The position numbers and the translations under genes were made by a program. The notes under the pieces were generated by a model. That model saw only the letters and a program-made list of their open reading frames with translations. It had not been told where the DNA came from and did no database searches. From Alphaproteobacteria bacterium (GTDB taxonomy: Bacteria; Pseudomonadota; Alphaproteobacteria; Rs-D84), in the NCBI GenBank assembly GCA_016301865.1, contig JAEDOP010000027.1:1-7889 (forward strand): 7,889 nucleotides of DNA. The letters run 5' to 3'. This document shows, in pieces, positions 1 to 6,714 of the stretch. Position 1 is the stretch's first letter. Every line of letters begins with the position of its first letter.

Positions 1-1476
1 AAGATGGGGACTCAGATTAATGTGCCGCTGTACATATCGTTGTCTGATACACATGATATGACGGTAACATTTTCATACCTGACCCAGGAAAACCCGCTGT
101 TCCAGATTGAACACAGATTAAATGCAGACCATTCTGAATACCGCACCAAAGGATCGTTTACACACAATCGCGAAGGCGAAAGTCGTTGGCATATATTTAA
201 CGACGATGTAATTGAACTGGGCGAATATGCGCGGGCAACAATATTTTTGGAACGCGCATCTGATAAAACATATTTGCAGAAATACGGATTCTATGATGAC
301 CAGCCATATTTGGATTCGGGGGCGAAATTAGAACTGTTTGGGCAAAGCAGTTATGTCGTTGCCGATGCGCATATATTCCAGGAACTGCGTGACAGTACCG
401 GTCGTTGGTCAGCACCCGATGGCAATATTTTGCCAAACATTCGCGCAGTTCATCAGACCACACCACTGTTTGGTGAAACATACGCAACGTTTGAGGCAGA
501 TATTCTGGGGATATCTGGGGATGGGACATCGGCACAACGTATGATTGGGGATGCGCGTTTGACAACACCGTGGACACTGTGGGGCGGAAATCGATTAACC
601 GCCAGTGTTTCGGCACGATATGATGTGTATCATTTCAATAATACTGAAATGGTTGACGGGGATATTTATTCAGGATTTAAAAACAGATTTTTACCCAGTG
701 GGTATCTGGAATGGGGATTGCCACTGTTTAAGCCAACAAATAATTGGACACAGATAATCGAACCGCGCGCACGTATAACTGTAATGCGTAATATGGATGC
801 GGAAACATTTACGTTAAACAACGATTCGGCGGGAACGATTTTGACGGATTCAACACTGTTTTCAGACAATCGATTCGCTGGGTTGGATTTGTGGGAAAAT
901 GGCACATACGCAGACTATGGCGTGCGGTGGGCGGCGTTTAACGACGATGGACATAATGTTGAAATTTTCCTGGGGCAATCATATGATTTTACAAAACGCC
1001 CCGATACAGATTTAAATACAGGTTTTCGCAAAGGGTTGTCAGACTATGTCGGGCGTGTTAGTTATAATAATATGAAGTGGCTGAACCTGGCGTCGCGTTT
1101 CAGACTGAACCAGGATACATTGGCACTGCGACATGTTGAAACATCGGCAAATATTGGGACAGCACGCAACTTTTTAAACGTTGGACATATTTGGTCGCAA
1201 CATTTAAATACAGAACTGGGTGAAAATGTCGATATTAACGAGGCTGTTATTGGCGCAGGCATTCAATTGACAAACAGATGGTCAATGCGGTGGAATGCAA
1301 TTTATAATATCGAAATGGAACAGTTCCAACGCCATACAGGTGGATTTTTCTATAACCATCCGTGCTATTATCTGTCGGTGGAATATCGTCGCGATAACGC
1401 GATTAAAGAAGACTATGTTGGAACAACAACGTTCCAGTTCAGATTCGGTATGGCAATTAATGGTCAGCAATATTAA
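1..1476 (+). CDS. lptD: LPS assembly outer-membrane protein LptD, C-terminal beta-barrel part (5' end cut by window)
   Basis: LptD is the outer-membrane barrel that, with lipoprotein LptE, inserts lipopolysaccharide into the outer leaflet. The reading frame is open to base 1 with no stop, so the Met at 4 is probably internal and the N-terminal OstA-like domain lies outside the window. About 491 residues are visible, typical of an LptD barrel: alternating amphipathic strands rich in Tyr, Trp, Asn and Thr, an early RWHIFNDD...ERASDKTYLQKYGF block that I recognise from alphaproteobacterial LptD, and a C-terminal strand ending TFQFRFGMAINGQQY. Only one cysteine is seen (codon 1363-1365, in NHPCYYLSVEYRR), at the place where enterobacterial LptD has an adjacent Cys pair used for disulfides to the N-terminal domain. 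The gene is followed 15 bases later by a surA-like gene, the classic lptD-surA pairing, which supports the call. Identification is by motif recognition, not alignment. Confidence 0.88.
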   Translation, partial: KMGTQINVPLYISLSDTHDMTVTFSYLTQENPLFQIEHRLNADHSEYRTKGSFTHNREGESRWHIFNDDVIELGEYARATIFLERASDKTYLQKYGFYDDQPYLDSGAKLELFGQSSYVVADAHIFQELRDSTGRWSAPDGNILPNIRAVHQTTPLFGETYATFEADILGISGDGTSAQRMIGDARLTTPWTLWGGNRLTASVSARYDVYHFNNTEMVDGDIYSGFKNRFLPSGYLEWGLPLFKPTNNWTQIIEPRARITVMRNMDAETFTLNNDSAGTILTDSTLFSDNRFAGLDLWENGTYADYGVRWAAFNDDGHNVEIFLGQSYDFTKRPDTDLNTGFRKGLSDYVGRVSYNNMKWLNLASRFRLNQDTLALRHVETSANIGTARNFLNVGHIWSQHLNTELGENVDINEAVIGAGIQLTNRWSMRWNAIYNIEMEQFQRHTGGFFYNHPCYYLSVEYRRDNAIKEDYVGTTTFQFRFGMAINGQQY

Positions 1477-1486
1477 GGAAAGGAAA
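1475..1486 (+). promoter_or_regulatory. Ribosome binding site of the surA-like gene
   Basis: The purine-rich stretch AAGGAAAGGAAA overlaps the lptD stop codon and contains two AGGA-type cores. The second lies about six bases ahead of the ATG at 1492. It fixes that start, which is also the one giving a complete signal peptide. Confidence 0.7.
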
Positions 1487-1491
1487 AAAGT

Positions 1492-2316
1492 ATGAAAGGT
1501 ATTTTTGCGTTATTGTCTGTGTTTTTTATAATGCCCGCATTCGGGGCAACGGTTGTGGCGTCTGTTAATGGCACGCCAATCACGGATACGGATATAACCG
1601 CACGTACTAAATTAATGGCGCGCCAGGGTCAGACATCAACCGATAATCGTCGCGTCGCGCTGCAAAGTATTATTGATGACAGTGTCAAATTAGCATATGC
1701 GCAAAACTTTAACGCAGTGCCAGATGATAAAACAGTGGATGCAGAACTGAAAAAAATGAATCTAGGTGATGATTTAAGCGCAACAGAACGTGAAATGGCA
1801 CGTAATGCGTTGCGGTCGGAAATCGCATGGCAGATTATCGTCGCACGGACCGTTATGCCAACAATTGACGTATCCGCCGAAGATATTGCAAATGAACGGG
1901 CAAACCTGGCACGGGAACATGGATTGCCAATTGAAATGACGATTGTGCGTCTGACTGATATTCCAGCGGATATTGCACAAAAATTAACCAAACCAAAATC
2001 ATGTGATGCGGCGGTTAAAATGGCCGAATCATTTGGTGGCGCGCCACAGAAATTTACTGCACTGCAATATGAACTGGCCCCGGAATTACGTGAACGGGTC
2101 GCAAATTTACCCAATATGACATGGTCCACGCGCGCAGATGATGGAACGGTTTTGTTGGTGTGTGCAACAAAAAAAACAGATGAATATAAAAACCTGGACG
2201 ATGTTATTAAACAAAATACAGTGTATAAACAGGCAATGTTTATGGCAGATCAACAGTTAAAACAACTGCGTCGCAAGGCTGTCGTAGTTATCAACGATGA
2301 ACGGTATAAGTTATGA
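1492..2316 (+). CDS. surA: SurA-like periplasmic chaperone with reduced parvulin domain
   Basis: Probable periplasmic chaperone that keeps unfolded outer-membrane proteins soluble on their way to the BAM complex; LptD is a known SurA client in Escherichia coli. Residues 1-19 form a Sec signal peptide (MKGIF, then a hydrophobic core, ending AFGA). Residues 20-130 match the SurA N-terminal domain: VVASVNGTPITDTDI followed by helices with LQSIIDDSVKLAYA. Residues about 147-228 resemble a shrunken parvulin fold (EMTIVRLTDIP..., AELAPELRERV-like helix, DGTVLLVCATKK) but I see no GDLGW-type motif, so isomerase activity is doubtful. The tail at 240-270 matches the terminal SurA helix (QQLKQLRRKA). 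At 274 residues it is much shorter than the 428-residue E. coli protein with its two parvulin domains. Cys171 and Cys224 flank the parvulin-like region and might pair. It is downstream of lptD and overlaps rlmN by four bases. Confidence 0.8.
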   Translation: MKGIFALLSVFFIMPAFGATVVASVNGTPITDTDITARTKLMARQGQTSTDNRRVALQSIIDDSVKLAYAQNFNAVPDDKTVDAELKKMNLGDDLSATEREMARNALRSEIAWQIIVARTVMPTIDVSAEDIANERANLAREHGLPIEMTIVRLTDIPADIAQKLTKPKSCDAAVKMAESFGGAPQKFTALQYELAPELRERVANLPNMTWSTRADDGTVLLVCATKKTDEYKNLDDVIKQNTVYKQAMFMADQQLKQLRRKAVVVINDERYKL

Positions 2317-3413
2317 AAAAAATCCTTTTTAACCTGACGGATGGGGAACTGGAAAAATTTATAATCGATATGGGGCAACCGCGTTTTCGCGCAAAGCAAA
2401 TTCTTGAATGGCTGAATCGTGGTGCGCCAGATTTTATGTCTATGAAAAACGTTCCGGAAAATTTGCGGCGGGAACTGGATGCGGTGGCGCAGACATTGCC
2501 GGTTAAAATTGTGACTAAGTTAGAATCAGCCGATGGTGAAACGACTAAGTTTTTGTTGGAACTAAACGACGGCGAACAAATTGAATGCGTATTGATGCGT
2601 ACAACATATGGCAACAGCGTATGTGTCAGTTCCCAGGCCGGATGCGCAATGGGGTGCAAGTTCTGTGCCAGTACACTGTTGGGGTTAAAACGTAATTTAA
2701 CCGCAAATGAAATATTTGCCCAGGTTTTGGTTGCGCAATGGGAACTGCGTGCGGATAAATTCGCCGACAAACCAATTCGGCCAAATGGTGATGCAAACAA
2801 TGGCGATGTGTCGCACATCGTTATTATGGGAACAGGTGAACCATTACAAAACACAGAAAATGTTATCGACTTTATCGAACGTGCAAATCGCGATATGGGG
2901 ATTGGATGGCGACGTATTACGGTTTCAACATGTGGAATTGTGCCGGGAATTGACCGTTTGATTGAATGGGGGCGACCGATTAACCTGGCGATTTCACTGC
3001 ATGCACCGACGGACGAATTGCGGTCGCAGATTATGCCGATTAATAATCGATATAAATTAAGCGAAGTTCTGGATGCGGCATGGCGATTTACCGACAATCA
3101 TAATCGTCAGTTAATGATTGAATATATTCTGTTGGGGCGGCGCGACGAAAATGGTGAAACAGTTTTATACAACGCGACGCCTGAATATGCGGAAAAATTG
3201 TCTGAATTATTACAGGGCAAAAACTGTATGGTGAATTTAATTCCATGGAATGCGGTTGATGAACGCGACTTTGCGTCGCCATCGGGTAATGCGGTACATC
3301 GTTTCCAAGATATACTGATAAAAAATGGCATTCACACGCGCATCAGACGCGAACGCGGAACAGATATTGGTTCTGCGTGTGGGCAGTTGCGATTAAATAA
3401 TGCCAAGCATTAA
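2313..3413 (+). CDS. rlmN: 23S rRNA (adenine2503-C2)/tRNA (adenine37-C2) methyltransferase RlmN
   Basis: Radical-SAM enzyme that adds the C2 methyl group to A2503 of 23S rRNA in the peptidyl-transferase centre and, in E. coli, to A37 of some tRNAs. The 366-residue length is normal. Visible hallmarks are the [4Fe-4S] motif CAMGCKFC (Cys111, 115, 118), the preceding mechanistic Cys104 in CVSSQ, GTGEPL (173-178; commonly GMGEPL) for SAM binding, SLHAPTDELR (228-237), and the methyl-carrying Cys356 in the terminal SACGQL motif. Both mechanistic cysteines are present, so it should be active. Compared with E. coli RlmN, the stretch between the cluster motif and GTGEPL is about ten residues longer (around 145-165, RADKFADKPIRPNGDANNGD). 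The start ATG overlaps the surA stop (ATGA) and only a weak ribosome site precedes it, suggesting translational coupling. A terminator follows directly. Confidence 0.95.
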   Translation: MKKILFNLTDGELEKFIIDMGQPRFRAKQILEWLNRGAPDFMSMKNVPENLRRELDAVAQTLPVKIVTKLESADGETTKFLLELNDGEQIECVLMRTTYGNSVCVSSQAGCAMGCKFCASTLLGLKRNLTANEIFAQVLVAQWELRADKFADKPIRPNGDANNGDVSHIVIMGTGEPLQNTENVIDFIERANRDMGIGWRRITVSTCGIVPGIDRLIEWGRPINLAISLHAPTDELRSQIMPINNRYKLSEVLDAAWRFTDNHNRQLMIEYILLGRRDENGETVLYNATPEYAEKLSELLQGKNCMVNLIPWNAVDERDFASPSGNAVHRFQDILIKNGIHTRIRRERGTDIGSACGQLRLNNAKH

Positions 3414-3420
3414 GTACAAC

Positions 3421-3450
3421 AAAAAACCGCCGTATGGCGGTTTTGTTTTT
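3421..3450. terminator. Bidirectional rho-independent terminator between rlmN and the thioesterase gene
   Basis: A perfect nine-base stem AAAACCGCC (3423-3431) / GGCGGTTTT (3436-3444) encloses a four-base GTAT loop. On the plus strand it runs into a T-rich tail to 3450; on the minus strand the A run at 3421-3426 gives a U tract. It sits in the 35-base gap between two convergent genes and can serve both. Confidence 0.9.
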
Positions 3451-4177
3451 AGATTTTATCCCACTGGCAAATAACCGCCGCATGAACGGTATCGCCAACG
3501 CAAATTTTATGACGCGTGGTCAGGCCATCAATCGCGACATCAACACGAATTTCGGGGGTGTCGGGACTGATTTCCTTTTTAAAATTAATATTGATTTTGC
3601 GCAGTTTGTGTTGCGCGCGATATTGATAACCAACACTTTCGGTTGCCCATACCGCATAGACAGCGTTGTTAATATGCTGGTTCACGTCAATGTCATCAAA
3701 GCGACATTTCATAACGTGCGTTTTGTTTGTGTCAAAATCTGGGAATTTTTCAAACGCACATCCGTATGCACGATATGGCACAACCACATCCGGCGACAGG
3801 TGATTTGCCAACGGCAACGGACGACGCGTTGCCATATCAATCAAAATCCACTGGGATGTTGCACGCACCATCAGACGACCGTCTGCGCCGTGGATTTCAA
3901 AATCACGCGTGGCACGCAGGGCGTCTTGGCATGATGGCCATGTGGAAAAGGTTAATTCTTCGCCTTCGGTTGGTAATTCGATGATATCAACCATATAGTA
4001 CATCACAACCCAAGCAACATTGTTTTCCAGGCAATATGTGCGACCGCGCCCCAAAACGTCGGCGTGACGATCGGCAATCGATTGTAATTCGTTCATCAAA
4101 ATTAATGGACGAACGTTACTAAAACGATCACACTGATATGCCTGCAATGTGCGTTTTTCAATCAATTTTTCAGACAT
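3449..4177 (-). CDS. Acyl-ACP thioesterase (FatA/FatB-like, double hotdog)
   Basis: Predicted to hydrolyse acyl-ACP to free fatty acid and ACP in the cytoplasm, ending chain elongation. The 242-residue protein has the usual size and layout of bacterial acyl-ACP thioesterases. The first hotdog (about 8-125) carries WVVMYYMVDI, the LPTEGEELTFSTWPS segment and RATSQWILIDMATRRPLPL, which is characteristic of the family. The second hotdog (about 150-240) contains DIDVNQHINNAVYAVWATES, in which Asp164, Asn166 and His168 match the catalytic DxNxH motif of plant FatA/FatB, and Glu180 sits downstream. No signal peptide or membrane segment is visible. It lies 18 bases after valS on the same strand, behind a G-run ribosome site, so it is probably cotranscribed with valS. 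The chain-length preference cannot be read. It could instead act on another acyl thioester, but the DxNxH and SQW...RRP motifs favour acyl-ACP. Confidence 0.87.
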   Translation of the reverse strand: MSEKLIEKRTLQAYQCDRFSNVRPLILMNELQSIADRHADVLGRGRTYCLENNVAWVVMYYMVDIIELPTEGEELTFSTWPSCQDALRATRDFEIHGADGRLMVRATSQWILIDMATRRPLPLANHLSPDVVVPYRAYGCAFEKFPDFDTNKTHVMKCRFDDIDVNQHINNAVYAVWATESVGYQYRAQHKLRKININFKKEISPDTPEIRVDVAIDGLTTRHKICVGDTVHAAVICQWDKI

Positions 4178-4182
4178 AAAAT

Positions 4183-4188
4183 CCCCCC
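4183..4188 (-). promoter_or_regulatory. Ribosome binding site of the thioesterase gene (G6 run)
   Basis: On the minus strand the 18-base gap after valS contains TTGGGGGGAT, five bases before the ATG at 4177. It is a purine-rich but noncanonical Shine-Dalgarno, and it supports this ATG as the start. Confidence 0.5.
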
Positions 4189-4195
4189 AATGATT

Positions 4196-6595
4196 TTACT
4201 GTTTCTGTTCGGCCACAACAAAGTCCAACGCGTCGCCCGTTTGAATATTATTCGCGCGCGCCGCAGATTTTATCAGACCATGTAATACATCCGGTGTGTT
4301 GGATGGAATTGTTAACATTTCCAGTTTCGCACCGTTGCCGATTTTACGTTCACTGCGCAGACCACGAATATTTTTCAACAGTTCCAGCGCAATATCCATA
4401 GTTGACACATCGGTGTCATATTCAGCGTTCACATCGGGATATGATGTCAGGTGCAGTGTTTCGCCACCTTCGGTTGGTTGATAGATTTTCTGCCACAACT
4501 CTTCGGTCAGGAATGGGATAAATGGCGCATACAGGCCAATTATCGCACGCAGGACAGTGTACAATGTCCACTGGGCCGACAGTTTGGATTCGGCACTGTA
4601 TTTTTCCGGTGTCCAGAAACGGTCCTTGATGAATTCCAAATATTGGTCACAGAAGATGTCCCAGAAAAATGCATCAATCGCCGCACGTGAATTATAGTTG
4701 TCATATTTATCCAGGTGTTTGCGGGTTTCGGCAATCGCCCGGTTCAATTCAGATAATACCCAACGATCTTCGATAAAGCGTTCAGACACAGGAATCTGTG
4801 GCGCAGTTGCCGGTTCAAAATCGGATAAGTTCATCAGAACGTATTTTGACGCGTTCCACAATTTGGTCAGCAGTTTTGAGCCACGCTTAACTTCGTCATC
4901 GGAATAGCGGATGTCTGTGCCAATTGGGGCGGTTGATATCCAATAGCGTAATGCATCCACGCCAAATTTATCAACCGCGGTTAATGGGTCGGTGCCGTTG
5001 CCCTTGGTCTTGGACATTTTTTGTCCCTTGGAATCGCGAACCAGGCCGTGGAAATTCACAGTCCGGAATGGTACATCGCCCATAACGTATATGCCCATCA
5101 TAATCATACGCGCAACCCAGAAAAAGATAATGTCTGCGCCGGTGTATAACAGGTCGGTTGGATAATATTTTTTCAATTCCAATGTGTCATCGGGCCAGCC
5201 TAATGTTGAAAATGGCCACAGACCAGACGAAAACCATGTGTCCAGAACGTCTGGGTCGCGGGTTAATGTTTTGCCGCCAGATTGCGCGATGGCGTCTGCC
5301 TCGGTTTCGGCGACATAGACGTTGCCCGCTTCGTCGTACCAGGCCGGGATATGATGTCCCCACCACAGTTGACGTGAAATTGTCCATGGGCGAATACCAC
5401 GCATCCACGACATAAACAGGTTATAACGATGTTCCGGCAGGAATTTAATCCGCCCACTTTCGACAGCATCAATCGCAGGAATTGCCAATTTTTCGGCATC
5501 AACAAACCACTGATCCGTCAGGTATGGTTCAACCGGCACACCAGCACGTTCGGAATATGGCGTTGGGATAATCTTGTCTTCGATTTTTACCAACAGACCC
5601 GCCGCCTGAATATCTTCGACAACGGCGGCACGGGCCGCATATCTGTCCATGCCACGATATTTGGTCGGTACAACCGGATTGTCGTTCAATTTCGCATCAG
5701 GTGTTAAAATACACACCGGTGTCAGGTTGTGACGGACGCCAACTTCCCAGTCGTCAAAGTCGTGGGCCGGTGTAATCTTTACCGCGCCGGTCCCCTTGTC
5801 TGGGTCGGCGTGTTCGTCGCCTATGATTGGGATTTCAATATCCGTTAATGGAATAATCGCACGACGGCCAATCAGGTGTTTTAACTTTTCATTTTCGGGG
5901 TGGACGGCAATCGCCTGGTCACCAAATAATGTTTCGGGACGCGTTGTTGCAATTTCGATTACACCACCGCCGACCAATGGATAATTAAAGTAATAGAATT
6001 TGCCATGCTCGTCACGGGTTTCAACCTCTAAATCCGAAACGGATGTTTGCTGTTTCGGGCACCAATTAACCAGGCGTTTTTCACGATAGATTAAGCCTTC
6101 GTTATACATTTTAACAAACAGTTTTGTGACCGCGTTCGACAAACCTTCGTCCATGGTAAAGCGTTCACGCGACCAGGCAGGTGTAACCCCCAGGACGTGC
6201 AACTGGTTCATAATCTGGCCACCTTTGTCAGCCTTCCAGGTCCAGGCGGCGTTTAATTTTTCATCCAGTGATAATGCGTGTGGATTAATGCCACGCTTGG
6301 ACAAGTCACGTTCAACCAATAACTGGGTTGCGATTGACGCGTGGTCAGTTCCAGGTTGCCACAAAACATCAAAACCACACATACGTTTATAACGGCAAAC
6401 AATGTCCGTCAGAACATTGTCCAACGCATGCCCCATATGCAGATTGCCCGTCACGTTTGGCGGTGGCATCATAATACAAAATGATGGTTTGTTGGATGTG
6501 ACATCATTGTTCCAAAATGTGTTATTATCCCAAAATTCTTGGATTTTGGTTTCGATTTCACGTGGATTTATATTTTTGCCCAATTCTATGTTCAT
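4196..6595 (-). CDS. valS: Valyl-tRNA synthetase (short form without C-terminal coiled coil)
   Basis: Class I synthetase charging tRNA-Val. Domains in order: catalytic N-terminus with PPPNVTGNLHMGHALDN (HIGH motif as HMGH, residues 53-56) and WQPGTDHASIATQ; CP1 editing domain with TTRPETLFGD (217-226) and GTGAVKITPAHDFDD (268-282), which removes mischarged threonine; ISRQLWWGHHIPAWY (406-420); DVLDTWFSSGLWPFST; the KMSKS loop as KMSKT (526-530); and the anticodon-binding helical domain, including KLWNASKYVLMNL and APFIPFLTEELW. The protein ends at 799 residues, soon after the KNIRGLRSERK segment, so the coiled-coil arm that closes most bacterial ValRS (E. coli 951 residues) is absent. Asp of the usual NWDPK is Cys here (NWCPKQQTSVSDLEVE). 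The start is supported by AGGA eight bases upstream. The first gene of a two-gene unit with the thioesterase. Confidence 0.96.
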   Translation of the reverse strand: MNIELGKNINPREIETKIQEFWDNNTFWNNDVTSNKPSFCIMMPPPNVTGNLHMGHALDNVLTDIVCRYKRMCGFDVLWQPGTDHASIATQLLVERDLSKRGINPHALSLDEKLNAAWTWKADKGGQIMNQLHVLGVTPAWSRERFTMDEGLSNAVTKLFVKMYNEGLIYREKRLVNWCPKQQTSVSDLEVETRDEHGKFYYFNYPLVGGGVIEIATTRPETLFGDQAIAVHPENEKLKHLIGRRAIIPLTDIEIPIIGDEHADPDKGTGAVKITPAHDFDDWEVGVRHNLTPVCILTPDAKLNDNPVVPTKYRGMDRYAARAAVVEDIQAAGLLVKIEDKIIPTPYSERAGVPVEPYLTDQWFVDAEKLAIPAIDAVESGRIKFLPEHRYNLFMSWMRGIRPWTISRQLWWGHHIPAWYDEAGNVYVAETEADAIAQSGGKTLTRDPDVLDTWFSSGLWPFSTLGWPDDTLELKKYYPTDLLYTGADIIFFWVARMIMMGIYVMGDVPFRTVNFHGLVRDSKGQKMSKTKGNGTDPLTAVDKFGVDALRYWISTAPIGTDIRYSDDEVKRGSKLLTKLWNASKYVLMNLSDFEPATAPQIPVSERFIEDRWVLSELNRAIAETRKHLDKYDNYNSRAAIDAFFWDIFCDQYLEFIKDRFWTPEKYSAESKLSAQWTLYTVLRAIIGLYAPFIPFLTEELWQKIYQPTEGGETLHLTSYPDVNAEYDTDVSTMDIALELLKNIRGLRSERKIGNGAKLEMLTIPSNTPDVLHGLIKSAARANNIQTGDALDFVVAEQKQ

Positions 6596-6603
6596 TTTTA
6601 TCG

Positions 6604-6607
6604 TCCT
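6604..6607 (-). promoter_or_regulatory. Ribosome binding site of valS
   Basis: On the minus strand CAGGACGATAAAA precedes the ATG at 6595; the AGGA core is eight bases from the start, good spacing for a Shine-Dalgarno. Confidence 0.7.
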
Positions 6608-6620
6608 GAGTTATAAAAAA

Positions 6621-6647
6621 TAATCTGGTTCAAATCGTACCAGATTA
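6621..6647 (-). promoter_or_regulatory. Inverted repeat with U run in the valS leader (attenuator, second infB terminator, or operator)
   Basis: A perfect nine-base inverted repeat, TAATCTGGT (6621-6629) and ACCAGATTA (6639-6647), has a nine-base spacer. Read on the minus strand it is followed at once by six T (6615-6620), the form of an intrinsic terminator, although the stem is A/T-rich. It lies 26 bases ahead of the valS ATG and just upstream of its ribosome site. It could be a leader attenuator of valS, a back-up terminator for infB, or a protein-binding palindrome, since a possible -10 box falls in its spacer. Confidence 0.5.
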
Positions 6648-6661
6648 AATTCAAATTTCAA
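6634..6661 (-). promoter_or_regulatory. Possible sigma-70-type promoter for valS-thioesterase
   Basis: On the minus strand TTGAAA (6656-6661) and TACGAT (6634-6639) are separated by 16 bases, matching TTGACA at five of six and TATAAT at four of six positions. The start point would fall near 6627, within the inverted repeat. A/T-rich DNA produces such matches by chance. An alternative TAATAT box (6663-6668) would give a transcript containing the whole hairpin. Confidence 0.35.
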
Positions 6662-6686
6662 GATATTAAGAAAAAAGACCATAATT

Positions 6687-6713
6687 AAAAATCCCGCCAT
6701 GTGGCGGGGATTT
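6687..6713 (-). terminator. Rho-independent terminator of infB
   Basis: On the minus strand, directly after the infB stop, CCCGCC (6703-6708) pairs with GGCGGG (6693-6698) around an ACAT loop. The stem is extended by AAAT/ATTT across one bulged C, and a run of five T followed by AATTAT ends it. Confidence 0.85.
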
Positions 6714-6714
6714 C

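Noticed and set aside
4..6. ATG at base 4 as the true start of lptD
   Set aside because: The frame is open to base 1 and the visible protein begins inside the LptD barrel, so the N-terminal domain must lie upstream of the window.
1629..2129. 166-codon open frame on the minus strand opposite the surA-like gene
   Set aside because: Low-complexity Ser/Ala/Ile-rich mirror translation; the plus-strand frame has a signal peptide, ribosome site and operon context.
2291..3097. 268-codon open frame on the minus strand opposite rlmN
   Set aside because: It lies entirely antisense to a gene with full catalytic motifs; its translation is rich in Ser, Arg and Ile without any recognisable domain or ribosome site, as expected for a mirror frame.
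3434..3934. 166-codon open frame on the plus strand opposite the thioesterase
   Set aside because: It starts inside the terminator hairpin region and is antisense to a well-supported gene; no family motif or ribosome site.
6596..6714. T-box or amino-acid riboswitch ahead of valS
   Set aside because: The leader is only about 60-90 bases, and no T-box sequence or specifier-loop structure is visible; T-boxes are also essentially a Gram-positive device.
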